Under the pieces are notes generated by a model, which saw nothing but the letters and a program-made list of their open reading frames with translations, was not told the origin of the DNA and searched no databases. The translations under genes were made by a program, and so were the position numbers. Positions 22,545-30,178 of a stretch of DNA of 32,341 bases are shown piece after piece (the first letter of the stretch is position 1; each line of letters opens with the position of its first letter). Source of the stretch: an uncultured Marivita sp. (lineage in GTDB: Bacteria > Pseudomonadota > Alphaproteobacteria > Rhodobacterales > Rhodobacteraceae); assembly GCF_947488135.1 (NCBI RefSeq), contig NZ_CANKYW010000016.1, positions 1 through 32,341 of the forward strand, written 5' to 3'.

Positions 22545-23738
22545 ATGACCACAGCGAACCACCCGGTCCTGCCGCAAGGCTTCAAGAGATTTTCTGTCGA
22601 GCAGACCTTGCTCAAGGCCGCAGCCCTCATCGGCCTGCGCGGCCCCACCCTTCACGCCCTCCTGCACATGATGCAGAAGACCGATCCCGCCGCCTGGACT
22701 GATCCCGCGCGGGAGCCCGTCTTCTTCGCCCCACAGGACGAAACCGCCCGCGCCCTGGGCAAGACCCGCCGCGCCCTCTACAACACCGAAATAACGCTCG
22801 AACGCATGGGCCTCATCGAGCGCCGCGTGAAGGCCAACGGCCAGCGATCCTCGCACGGCAAATGCGGCATCGTCTTTTCCAAGCTAATCGCCGCTTTCCC
22901 CGACCTTCTGAACCTCATCGAGCAGGCCGAGATCGAGCGTCGCCGCATCAAGGCCCTCGCCAACGAACGCAGCTCATGCCTGCACTACGTCAACGCCCGC
23001 CTGCGCGAAGCGACGAACGACGACAGCACCTTAGATCACATCCGCGGCGCGCTGGCCGCATGGCCGCGCACCGACAGCCTCACCCGCATGGGCCTCGACG
23101 CCCTCGAAGCCCATGTCGAAGACGCCCGCCGCCTGTGCATCGCCGTCGATGATGTTCTCGATTTACTGCGTGATTCTTCCGGTGAACCGGCAGAAAACTT
23201 CCGGTCCCATATACAAGAGAACAACGTAATAGATAACTCTGTATCCTGTAACGACGCCGTGGATAGATGGAGCGCGGGCAAACCCGCGCACTCTGATTTA
23301 CCTGTGTCGGAGCCTACCGGCCCCGGCGATTGCAGAGAAAATGAGTGTGAAGCGGCAAGCGCATCGCGCAAGGCCAAAATGCTCGCGCATCTGACCCCGG
23401 ACAGGATTTTCAAGATGGCTTCGGCCGACATGCAGCACGCAATCAGCGTCCAGTTGGGCAACAGGACCGAGCCGCGCAAGAGCGACTTCTTCCGCGCCGC
23501 CGAAGCCATGCTGCCCGCCCTCGGCATCAACCCTTCCGCCTGGAACGACGCCGTCTCGTTCATGGGGATCGACCGCGCCTGGCTCACCGTTCTTCTGATC
23601 GACGCGAACCGCGACCACCCCGAAACCCCCGTCAAATCGCCCGGCGGGCTGTTGCGGACCCTGACCCGCAAGGATCGGGAGGGCACCTTCAAGCTCGACG
23701 GCGGGCTGATCGGCCTTCTGACGCGCAAAGGCGTCTGA
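22545..23738 (+). CDS. repC: RepC replication initiator
   Basis: A 397-residue protein of the RepC family, the initiator of alphaproteobacterial repABC-type plasmids. The start at 22545 follows GAGGA by 9 bases; the open frame upstream to 22428 is leader. The N-terminal domain (about 1-170) holds the winged-helix region FFAPQDETARALGKTRRALY and ITLERMGLIERRVKANGQRS. A variable linker lies near 205-260. The C-terminal domain (about 265-397) ends with SPGGLLRTLTRKDREG and GLIGLLTRKG. RepC binds an AT-rich origin inside its own gene. No repA or repB precedes it; the only ParA and ParB-like proteins are far away and in separate units. The next gene begins in the repC stop. Confidence 0.92.
   Translation: MTTANHPVLPQGFKRFSVEQTLLKAAALIGLRGPTLHALLHMMQKTDPAAWTDPAREPVFFAPQDETARALGKTRRALYNTEITLERMGLIERRVKANGQRSSHGKCGIVFSKLIAAFPDLLNLIEQAEIERRRIKALANERSSCLHYVNARLREATNDDSTLDHIRGALAAWPRTDSLTRMGLDALEAHVEDARRLCIAVDDVLDLLRDSSGEPAENFRSHIQENNVIDNSVSCNDAVDRWSAGKPAHSDLPVSEPTGPGDCRENECEAASASRKAKMLAHLTPDRIFKMASADMQHAISVQLGNRTEPRKSDFFRAAEAMLPALGINPSAWNDAVSFMGIDRAWLTVLLIDANRDHPETPVKSPGGLLRTLTRKDREGTFKLDGGLIGLLTRKGV
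23155..23275. other. Putative oriV within repC
   Basis: This part of repC is clearly more AT-rich than the rest of the gene. It includes the palindrome CCGGTGAACCGG (23179-23190), a repeated CTTCCGGT (about 23176 and 23198) and an AT-rich run through 23205-23250. In repABC plasmids the origin lies inside repC in such a stretch. The encoded residues form the low-complexity linker, so DNA function could shape the sequence. The assignment rests on family knowledge and base composition. Confidence 0.45.
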
Positions 23739-24103
23739 TGGCCGAAAAATGCCCAAAGAAAGCCGTTACTTCGCCCGTGCCGTCACACGACGATAACCGC
23801 GCCGTGACACTGGATAGCATCAGCGCCGCCACAGTTCGCGGACAGGACGTGCGACCCTCGCAGCTCGACCTCTTTCCCGACCGGGCCTACCTGCGATGCG
23901 TCGATCCCGCCGCCAACAAGGCCCGCTTCTATGTTCTTGCCGTCCAGCCGACCTTGTTCGGCGGGGTTGATCTTGTCTGTGAATGGGGGCGGATCGGCTC
24001 GCCTGGAACGGTTCGCTTTATCCCTCACCGCGACACGGGCCAAGCTCTCGACACCATCCGAGCGATAACCGCAAAGCGCAAGGCACGAGGCTACGTCGAG
24101 TAG
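23738..24103 (+). CDS. WGR-domain protein coupled to repC
   Basis: A 121-residue protein starting in the repC stop (TGATG). After a polar N-terminus of about 45 residues, the rest is one WGR domain: LRCVDPAANKARFYVLAVQP, the signature CEWGRIGSPGTV near 81-92, then a C-terminal helix (GQALDTIRAITAKRKARGY). WGR domains bind nucleic acid ends in PARP proteins and occur in some bacterial regulators. Translational coupling to repC suggests a role in replication or copy control. Confidence 0.85.
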   Translation: MAEKCPKKAVTSPVPSHDDNRAVTLDSISAATVRGQDVRPSQLDLFPDRAYLRCVDPAANKARFYVLAVQPTLFGGVDLVCEWGRIGSPGTVRFIPHRDTGQALDTIRAITAKRKARGYVE

Positions 24104-24217
24104 CACTTCACTCGCCTGATCTTTGTCTGTCTAGACCGCCCCGAAGGTGCGGCCGCCTCCGTGAACAACGAACGGGCATCTTACGCAGCGCAGGAACCTG
24201 TCAACACCTAGCCCTTC

Positions 24218-24254
24218 GGGGCGCGTCCCGCGCGTGTGGACAGGCCCCTTTTTT
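24218..24254 (+). terminator. Terminator after the repC operon
   Basis: GGGGC (24218-24222) and GCCCC (24244-24248) pair around an inner GCGCG/CGCGC stem, followed by a T-run at 24249-24254. It lies 115 bases after the WGR gene and 43 bases before the next start. Confidence 0.65.
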
Positions 24255-24296
24255 CACCGCGTCTTCTTGCCCTGTTTATTCACCAAGGAGACGACC

Positions 24297-24458
24297 ATGA
24301 ACTACCTTCGCAAACGATCCATCCGCCTTCGCCATGCCGCCTCTCGCCGGATGCGAACCATCCGCAAGCTGCTCCAGAAGATCGACTTGAGCCTCACCAT
24401 CGAGATCAACCTTGTCTTTCTCAAGGTCGCGCTCGAAATCGGTCGCAGGGACGAATGA
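24297..24458 (+). CDS. Small basic protein
   Basis: A 53-residue protein with AAGGAG 6 bases before the ATG, a strong ribosome-binding site. The first half is very basic (RKRSIRLRHAASRRMRTIRKL) and the second is hydrophobic-amphipathic (IDLSLTIEINLVFLKVALEI). It may bind nucleic acid or the membrane. I do not recognise a family. It stands alone between the repC terminator and leader copy B. Confidence 0.6.
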   Translation: MNYLRKRSIRLRHAASRRMRTIRKLLQKIDLSLTIEINLVFLKVALEIGRRDE

Positions 24459-24547
24459 CCGTTCCTGCCATTCCATCTTCATCTTTCCCTAAATATCCAC
24501 GGGGGAGGCGCGGAACGCGCCGGGGGCGGTAGCCCCCTCGACGTTGT

Positions 24548-25307
24548 GGCCCCAGCCCCGCCGCCCTGATCGGGCGACGTGTCACCGCGCTCTAGGCTCC
24601 GGCCGGCGGGCGGCCTGCGCCCCGCACCCTGCGATCCTGGCCTTCCTGATCCAATGGCGCGCGCGCCGTCTCGTTCCGAGCCGCCGCGCGCACCTTGGAT
24701 CATGGTCGCCCTGGACCTTGTGAGCGGCCCTTCCGGGTGACGATCGCTGGGGCGGGCGGCTCCGGGGTTCGGGCGAGCCGAACGCCGCTGCGCCGCTGCC
24801 GGACAGGGGGGTTCGGACAAGCCGAACGCCGCCCTGTCCGGTTTCCCGTTCGCCTGGGGATCGAGGGTCTGCCTTGCCTCCCTCGGGATCGGTCGCGTCC
24901 TTCGCCTGACAGCTCGCCCCCGCCCGCCCAAGGGGCTTTCGCGGCATATCCTTGTCGCTGCGCTCCTGCGGTATTCCACGGTCCCCTTGTGCGTTCGGTT
25001 TCGAGCCGTCCTGCTTGTCCTTGCGCGACCGACCCGAAGGCTGACGAGGAAGTCAGACCCGGCCCCGGTGCGCTCCGGTCAGGAAGCTGACACCGCTGCG
25101 CGGTGACGGTGATTTTCTGGCCCCCTTCGGGGGCCGTGCGCTCCCTCGCCTCTGGCATCAAAGGAAGTCCGAAGGGGGTGCTGGTGTCAAACTATTTAAT
25201 TGCAGAAAACGGCAATAAAAAGCTGGGCCGGGCCATATAAACAAGGTAAAAAGGAGGGGCGAAAGGGGCGCAGCAAAGCACCCCACGCCACCACCACAAA
25301 GGACCGA
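24548..25307 (+). repeat. Leader repeat copy B, upstream of DUF3768 operon
   Basis: This 760-bp direct repeat matches copy A (32025-32264 joined to 1-517). The gene-distal third differs by scattered substitutions and short indels, while 24844-25272 is identical to 54-482. The nested hairpin is at 24799-24841 and the other hairpins of copy A are all present. Identity ends just before the ATG at 25312, after the shared AAAGGA. The 850 bases from 24459 to 25311 hold no convincing gene. A GGGGGC/GCCCCC hairpin at 24522-24537 just before the repeat may terminate the small basic protein gene. Confidence 0.85.
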
Positions 25308-25311
25308 TTTT

Positions 25312-25683
25312 ATGTGCGATACAATCGAAATCAGCCCCACGGCCCGGCGGATCGCCGAGCAGAACGACCAGTTCCGCAAGCACGTTCTGACGGGCGGTCC
25401 CGCAGGCACACCGCAGGGCCGCATCGTTATGACCCGTGCCGTTGCCGCAGTCGGGCCGACCTTTCAGATGGAAGTCGCCCGCGCCGTTATCGCGGACGAG
25501 ACATTCACCGAGGATAACGATCCCCACGGCGATCACAGCTTCGGAGCCGTCACTGTGCAGGGCCATAAGGTCTGGTGGAAGATCGACCTCTACGACCTCG
25601 ACTATCACTGGGGTTCGGAGACGCCCGACGATCCCGCGCAGACCCGCCGCGTCCTGACCATCATGTTCCCGTCCGACTACTGA
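25312..25683 (+). CDS. DUF3768-domain protein
   Basis: A 123-residue protein of the DUF3768 family, common on alphaproteobacterial plasmids and of unknown function. The family signature is visible in DHSFGAVTVQG, VWWKIDLYDLDYHWGSETP and the C-terminal RRVLTIMFPSDY. No membrane segment or signal peptide is present. It is the first gene after leader B, with AAAGGA 8 bases before the ATG, exactly as ardC follows leader A, so both should be expressed under the same conditions. Confidence 0.88.
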   Translation: MCDTIEISPTARRIAEQNDQFRKHVLTGGPAGTPQGRIVMTRAVAAVGPTFQMEVARAVIADETFTEDNDPHGDHSFGAVTVQGHKVWWKIDLYDLDYHWGSETPDDPAQTRRVLTIMFPSDY

Positions 25684-25748
25684 AATCGGGGCATCCCGAG
25701 AGGGGCGCACCCGTCAGGCGCAGCCCGCGCCGGAAAGGAGGTGACAGC

Positions 25749-25859
25749 ATGAGCAGAGAGACTTTGACAGCCCGGATTGCGGAAGCATGGGCGCTTGTCA
25801 GGAAGGGCGATGATTTTGGCATCGGACGCCGCTTCCTGATCCAGCACGGAGCCATTTAA
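25749..25859 (+). CDS. 36-residue protein with a near-perfect ribosome-binding site
   Basis: A short open frame (MSRETLTARIAEAWALVRKG, ending RFLIQHGAI) that would be missed by length filters. AAAGGAGGTGA at 25734-25744, almost fully complementary to the 16S rRNA tail, lies 4 bases before the ATG. The peptide is predicted helical and basic. It lies 65 bases after the DUF3768 gene and 77 before the ParB-like gene. A small regulator, inhibitor or adaptor is possible. The evidence is translational, not functional. Confidence 0.6.
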   Translation: MSRETLTARIAEAWALVRKGDDFGIGRRFLIQHGAI

Positions 25860-25936
25860 GGCCCCTCGCCTCGCCCCGTCAGGGGCGGGGCAACCAATAA
25901 CACGAAACTCACCACACGAAAACAAGGAATGTCCCA

Positions 25937-27790
25937 ATGACCAAGCAAACGAAAATCACCGCCGCAGAAGCCCGCTTTCCGCTGGCGAGTCTGACCCTTT
26001 CGACCATGAACCCGCGCCAGAACGTGCCGGAGCAGGACGTGATCGAGTTGGCCCAGAGCATCTGGACCGCTGGGCTGATCCAGAACCTTTCGGGGATGGC
26101 GACCGACGAAGGCGGAGCCGAAATCGTGGCAGGGGGCCGCAGGCTTCGCGCCCTGCAATATCTGGCCGAACAGCATCCCGACATGGCCGAGACGCGGCCC
26201 GAACTGGCGAACCCGCTGGTCAATCTCGCGCCCGACCGGACCACGGCAGAGGCATGGGCGACGACCGAGAACATCGCGCGGCGCGACCTGCACCCCGCCG
26301 AGGAAATCCGCGCCTATGGCAAGATGGAAGCCGCAGGAGCGCCCCCCGCCACCATCGCGCGCGCCTTCGCGGTGACGGAGAAGCACGTCTATCGCCGTCT
26401 TGCGCTGGCGCACCTTCCCGCGCCCGTGCTGGACGCCTTGCAGTCCGACGAAATCACCCTGTCCGGTGCCGCCGCCTTCACCATCGGCGACGACGAAAAG
26501 CGCAGCCTTGAGGTCTTGGAGCAAGTGCGAGGGTCCAACACGTCCGACTATCACATCAAACGCCTGTTGAAGCCCGACACCGTGCGGGGCAGCGACCGCC
26601 GCGCGATCTTCGTCGGCGTGGACGCCTACAAGGCCGCAGGGGGCCGGATAGGGGGCGATCTGTTCGCCGACGAAACCCTTTTCGATGATCCCGACACGCT
26701 GGACACGCTTTTCCGAGAAAAGCTGGACGCCGCCGCGAAGCTGCACCGCGAACAGCAGGGCTGGAAATGGGTCGAGGTCAGCCCCGAGTCCTATGTCGGC
26801 TGGTATCACATCGAGCAGGGCAAGTTCGATCGGGTCTATCCCGCCGAGGGCGACCTGACCGAAGCCGAGGCCGAGCGGTATGACGAACTGGCCGAACTGG
26901 CGGACGGCGACGTGCTGGACGACGAAGGGCAAGCCGAACTGGACGCCTTGCAGGCCAAGCAGGACGGTTCCTATACCGACGAGCAGAAGGCCCATGCGGG
27001 CGCGATCCTCTACATCGACAACGAGGGGCGTATTCAGGGTTACGAAGGGCTTGTGCGCGGCGCGGACAAGGCCGACGCCATCGCCGCTGGCGTCTTGCAA
27101 AAGAGCCGCCACAGAGCCGACGAGGACGAGGGGCCGAAAGACCCGATCAGCCAGAAATTGCGCGACGACCTCAACCGCGTGGCACAGGGCGCACGGCAAC
27201 ACGCGGCATTGCGCGACCCCGACCTGTTGATCGATCTTCTGGCCTATCAGTTGAGCCATGCCTTGAACTGGAAGAACCCGTTGGGGATCAGCCTGACGGA
27301 CGTGCCGAACTGGCCCACGACAGAGGCCGATGGCTACGCGCTGGACGAGCGGCTGACCGCCAATCCGCCCCGCGATATGTGGGATGCGAAAGACCTTGGC
27401 GCATCGTTCCGCGCGTTCCGCAAGAAGGGGTCGGAGCATGTGCGCGGCGAGTTGGTCCGGTTCCTTGCCGCTCAATATCGCGGGGGCGACGAGAAGCTGG
27501 CCGCGATGATCGACAAGGAGACGCAGCCGAGCATCCGCGAGGTTTGGACGCCCACGGCAGCGAACTTCTTTTCCCGTGTGGGTGGCCCCTACCTCAACGA
27601 GTTGTGGCGTGACCTTCTGGGGCTGACGGCGGATCATCCGACGATCACCACGTTCGAGCGGCTGAAAAAGGGCGAGAAGGCCGAGCGGCTGGAAAGCCTT
27701 TTCACCGACGAGGCGACCCGCACCGCCCTTGGCCTGACGGACGAGCAGATCGCCCGCATCGCCGAATGGCTTCCCGAAGGCATGGCCTGA
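25937..27790 (+). CDS. Long ParB/Spo0J-like protein
   Basis: A 617-residue protein with a ParB N-terminal domain. FPLASLTLSTMNPRQN begins it, IVAGGRRLRALQYL is the CTP-binding/arginine box, and ENIARRDLHPAEEIRAY is the third conserved box. A helix-turn-helix follows (ATIARAFAVTEKHVYRRLALA, about 139-159). The remaining 400 residues are unlike partition ParB and much longer than usual, with an acidic stretch near 305-345. No parA lies beside it. Similar long ParB-like proteins (for example YubM of IncF plasmids) are typical of leading regions, where they are not part of the partition system. A function in early establishment is therefore more likely than segregation. Confidence 0.85.
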   Translation: MTKQTKITAAEARFPLASLTLSTMNPRQNVPEQDVIELAQSIWTAGLIQNLSGMATDEGGAEIVAGGRRLRALQYLAEQHPDMAETRPELANPLVNLAPDRTTAEAWATTENIARRDLHPAEEIRAYGKMEAAGAPPATIARAFAVTEKHVYRRLALAHLPAPVLDALQSDEITLSGAAAFTIGDDEKRSLEVLEQVRGSNTSDYHIKRLLKPDTVRGSDRRAIFVGVDAYKAAGGRIGGDLFADETLFDDPDTLDTLFREKLDAAAKLHREQQGWKWVEVSPESYVGWYHIEQGKFDRVYPAEGDLTEAEAERYDELAELADGDVLDDEGQAELDALQAKQDGSYTDEQKAHAGAILYIDNEGRIQGYEGLVRGADKADAIAAGVLQKSRHRADEDEGPKDPISQKLRDDLNRVAQGARQHAALRDPDLLIDLLAYQLSHALNWKNPLGISLTDVPNWPTTEADGYALDERLTANPPRDMWDAKDLGASFRAFRKKGSEHVRGELVRFLAAQYRGGDEKLAAMIDKETQPSIREVWTPTAANFFSRVGGPYLNELWRDLLGLTADHPTITTFERLKKGEKAERLESLFTDEATRTALGLTDEQIARIAEWLPEGMA

Positions 27791-27849
27791 CCATAGCGCA
27801 GGGCGCGCAAGCGCCCTGCCCCTTCCCCAGATCGCAGGAGACCGACGCC

Positions 27850-28167
27850 ATGCCCATTAAAACCTATACCATCGCCACCAACCGCGCCGAGACGGAGCCG
27901 CGCAAGGGCCACATCGTCAGCTTTGCCCGTGAGGGACAGACGCCCGTGGACGTGGCGCTTTACAAGACGAGCGGCGGCTATGCCGCCGACCATCCCCGCA
28001 CTGGCTACGCGATCCGCGCGTTCGACCAGATCAGCCGCATGGGACCGCCTGTGCCGTTCAAGGCAGCGAAGGAGAGCCTTCTGTTCATGCTGGACGACAT
28101 GGAAGGCTACGAGCGCATCCGTGAGGGATGCCGCGCCCTGCCCGTCCTGAATCCCGATTTTCGATAA
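27850..28167 (+). CDS. Hypothetical protein
   Basis: A 105-residue soluble protein from the ATG at 27850, with GGAG 9 bases upstream. It begins MPIKTYTIATNRAETEPRKG and includes FAREGQTPVDVALYKTSGGY and ESLLFMLDDMEGYERIREGC. No domain is recognised. It follows the ParB-like gene after 59 bases and is followed by another gene after 25, so it is probably in the same operon. Confidence 0.65.
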   Translation: MPIKTYTIATNRAETEPRKGHIVSFAREGQTPVDVALYKTSGGYAADHPRTGYAIRAFDQISRMGPPVPFKAAKESLLFMLDDMEGYERIREGCRALPVLNPDFR

Positions 28168-28192
28168 TCTGATTGCCGGAAGGATCGAGACC

Positions 28193-28456
28193 ATGCCGAA
28201 CTTCACTGCCCATCGTCACCCCGTCCTGGCTGTTCGTTGCCCCGATTGTCGCAAGGCCCCTGGTATCTGGTGCGTCCGGCCCAGCGGTCACAAGGCCAGC
28301 GACCTTCACCAAAGCCGGAAGGCCGAGGCCGACCGCGTGTTCATCGAGCAGCACGGACCAGACGCCAGCATCGAACGGATCGGTGAAAGCTGGACCATCG
28401 ACCCATGGGGACGCGCTGGCATCCGCCCGCAACCCGAGCAACCATCGTTTTTCTAG
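28193..28456 (+). CDS. Small zinc-finger protein
   Basis: An 87-residue protein with a compact metal-binding motif: CPDC at 16-19, PGIWC ending at Cys 27, and His 33/His 39 followed by QSRKAEAD. The pattern CPxC...PGxxC...G...H..R is shared with small zinc-binding proteins of phages and plasmids that bind nucleic acid. The C-terminal half is less structured. AGGA precedes the start. Probably co-transcribed with the preceding gene. Confidence 0.75.
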   Translation: MPNFTAHRHPVLAVRCPDCRKAPGIWCVRPSGHKASDLHQSRKAEADRVFIEQHGPDASIERIGESWTIDPWGRAGIRPQPEQPSFF

Positions 28457-28547
28457 GGCCGGAACGGGCCGTAATCACTGGCTGCACGAACGAAATTGAG
28501 CTAGACTTCGCGTGATGATCGGCGCGGCAGGAACAGGATACGACCCG

Positions 28548-28748
28548 ATGAGAAAAGCCGTGCTGCATTGGACCTACCTGAAAGGCTACAGCGGTTTCGT
28601 TTTGCCCGTTTGGGTCCGTCGATTGGTTGCCGGATCGGAAATCCATCGCGCATGGTTTCTGGGTTTCACGGGTCACTTCATCGAGAACGACATTCGGTAT
28701 GGCCTTGCCAACCCACGACGACAGGAGCCGCTTCACAATGACCTATGA
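28548..28748 (+). CDS. Small hypothetical protein
   Basis: A 66-residue candidate from the ATG at 28548, with AGGA 9 bases upstream; GTG or ATG at 28512-28515 is possible. It contains MRKAVLHWTYLKGYSGFVLP and FLGFTGHFIENDIRYGL, rich in aromatic residues. Its end overlaps the start of the next gene by 11 bases, which supports coupling. No family is recognised. Confidence 0.45.
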   Translation: MRKAVLHWTYLKGYSGFVLPVWVRRLVAGSEIHRAWFLGFTGHFIENDIRYGLANPRRQEPLHNDL

Positions 28749-29073
28749 TCTTGACCGCTACGAGCGCGAGACCGCGCGAATCGCCGACAAGCAATCCCGC
28801 CTTTACAAATGGATCGGCGCGATCACCGTCGCGGCTTTCGCGAGTTTCGGATACGTTGCGCTGACGTTGTTCAATCCCGCCTTGCCCGCGACGATCACCG
28901 TCTTCCTGATCGGTCTGTTCTGTTTCTGCGCGATCAAGGGCGTCGCGCTGCGAAACGAGATTGTCGCGGCCAAGCAGCGCCAGATGCGCGGTCCGTTTAT
29001 GATAGCCCCGAGCGGCTTGGGAAAAGTCGGCTCGATGCGCGGGCGCTATACCGTTTCGACTGAACAGCCCTGA
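28738..29073 (+). CDS. Small membrane protein
   Basis: A 111-residue protein with a charged N-terminus (YDLDRYERETARIADKQ) and two adjacent membrane segments at about 24-43 (WIGAITVAAFASFGYVALTL) and 51-68 (ITVFLIGLFCFCAIKGVAL). A cytoplasmic tail follows. AGGAG lies 10 bases before the ATG. It is the last gene before a strong terminator. A role in surface exclusion or membrane sensing can be imagined, but nothing in the sequence decides it. Confidence 0.7.
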   Translation: MTYDLDRYERETARIADKQSRLYKWIGAITVAAFASFGYVALTLFNPALPATITVFLIGLFCFCAIKGVALRNEIVAAKQRQMRGPFMIAPSGLGKVGSMRGRYTVSTEQP

Positions 29074-29103
29074 ACATTCCTATTCCTTGTGGTGAGGAAC
29101 ACT

Positions 29104-29130
29104 GGCCCCGCTTCGGCGGGGCCTTTTTTT
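29104..29130 (+). terminator. Rho-independent terminator
   Basis: GGCCCCGC (29104-29111), loop TTCG and GCGGGGCC (29116-29123) form a perfect stem followed by seven T. It ends the transcription unit that begins at leader B and runs through the ParB-like gene to the membrane protein. Confidence 0.95.
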
Positions 29131-29201
29131 CGCACTCGATCCTCGCTACGCCTTACAGATGATGCGACGACAGCCCATGCCCTTCCATACCGGAGACAAC
29201 G

Positions 29202-29519
29202 ATGGACCTTTCCGAAATGACCTACGCCCAACTGGCCGAACACCAGAAGGAGGTTGAAAGCGCGATGCGAAACCTTGAGAAGACCCGCCGCGCCGAAGCC
29301 AAGAAAGCCGTCCGGGCGACGGCCAGGGACCACGGGTTCACGGTCGAAGACCTGTTCGGCGGTCAGGGGAGCGCGAAAGGCATCGGGTCCACGACCCCGC
29401 CGAAATATCGCAACCCCGACAACCCCGCCGAGACATGGACCGGGAAGGGCCGGAAGCCGCAGTGGCTCAAGGCCGCGCTCGAAAAGAACGGCGGCGATCT
29501 GTCGGCCTACGAGATCTAG
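29202..29519 (+). CDS. H-NS-family nucleoid protein
   Basis: A 105-residue protein of the H-NS/HvrA family. The N-terminal half is a coiled-coil oligomerisation segment (MTYAQLAEHQKEVESAMRNL). The C-terminal domain at about 66-92 carries the DNA-binding signature TWTGKGRKPQWL preceded by PPKYRNPDNP. GGAG lies 7 bases before the ATG. Plasmid-borne H-NS proteins typically silence AT-rich genes and reduce the burden of the plasmid on the host. It may act on the more AT-rich control regions here. Confidence 0.9.
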   Translation: MDLSEMTYAQLAEHQKEVESAMRNLEKTRRAEAKKAVRATARDHGFTVEDLFGGQGSAKGIGSTTPPKYRNPDNPAETWTGKGRKPQWLKAALEKNGGDLSAYEI

Positions 29520-29742
29520 GTATGATCGGGCGGGCCAGGACTTCGCCCTGCCCCGCTCGATCCGGCGCTGTTCGCGCCGAAGCCGCATGTCATTGCCATT
29601 CCAGCGGCGGCGTCACTGACTGACCGGCGCTTGTGTCTGACCGCGCAGAAGGCGTCCGGCTGTTAACCTGGCCCGCGCCACAGGCGCGGCCCAGGGCCGG
29701 ACCTCCCCACCCCACACGGTCTTGTCATTCTACCACACGGTT

Positions 29743-29801
29743 CAAGGACGGCGATTTTCGTCCTTCGTCCGAAAATCTTGCAAGCGCCTTCGGCGTCCTT
29801 G
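29743..29801. other. Structured non-coding element
   Basis: The 373 bases between 29519 and 29893 hold no credible gene. Inside, CAAGGACG (29743-29750) and CGTCCTTG (29794-29801) are perfect complements that enclose a second hairpin GATTTTCG (29753-29760) / CGAAAATC (29770-29777) and a small GCGCC/GGCG stem. The three-stem fold could be an mRNA leader structure for the gene at 29893, a single-strand initiation site, or a small RNA. Nothing else is evident in the gap. Confidence 0.4.
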
Positions 29802-29892
29802 ACCTCGCGTGTCCGTATGCCTGCGACCGCGCGGGGCGGGCGAGAGCTTTGATTTCCTCGCGGTTTCAACCTATATTGGAAAGGAACTCACC

Positions 29893-30108
29893 ATGAGCGA
29901 CACGAACATGAGCCAAGAGCAATTCCAGCAGATCATGCAGCGTTTCGACGCTAACGACGTTCGGATGAAGAACGTCGAGGACAACATGGTCCGCAAGGGC
30001 GACCTCTTCCAAGCGGTGCTGACGGTTCAAGGGCTTGTCCTTGCGATCATCGTTGGCACGCTGGTCGTCGCCAACGCGCTTGTAGGCTTCGGGGGTCCGA
30101 CCCCCTGA
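29893..30108 (+). CDS. Small single-pass membrane protein
   Basis: A 71-residue protein from the ATG at 29893, with AAAGGAA upstream. The N-terminal half is charged and helical (QEQFQQIMQRFDANDVRMKN); one membrane segment at about 43-64 (LTVQGLVLAIIVGTLVVANAL) follows. The layout resembles small coiled-coil membrane proteins such as phage haemolysin XhlA-like or DUF-type proteins, but no specific family is claimed. It is monocistronic and followed by a clear terminator. Confidence 0.65.
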   Translation: MSDTNMSQEQFQQIMQRFDANDVRMKNVEDNMVRKGDLFQAVLTVQGLVLAIIVGTLVVANALVGFGGPTP

Positions 30109-30115
30109 CGGATCA

Positions 30116-30137
30116 GCGGCCCTTCGGGGCCGCTTTT
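30116..30137 (+). terminator. Rho-independent terminator
   Basis: GCGGCCC (30116-30122), loop TTCG, GGGCCGC (30127-30133) and four T form a terminator 8 bases after the stop of the preceding gene. Confidence 0.85.
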
Positions 30138-30178
30138 CTGCGTTCCCCGTGCGGGCTGGACAGCGCAGCGCCCCGCAC

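Noticed and set aside
24479-24979. 166-aa minus-strand frame in leader B
   Set aside because: Low-complexity Arg/Gly/Pro composition and no ribosome-binding site; copy A does not keep the same frame over its length.
25856-27637. 593-aa minus-strand frame opposite the ParB-like gene
   Set aside because: A shadow frame caused by high GC and codon bias; no recognisable domain, and the + strand carries intact ParB motifs.
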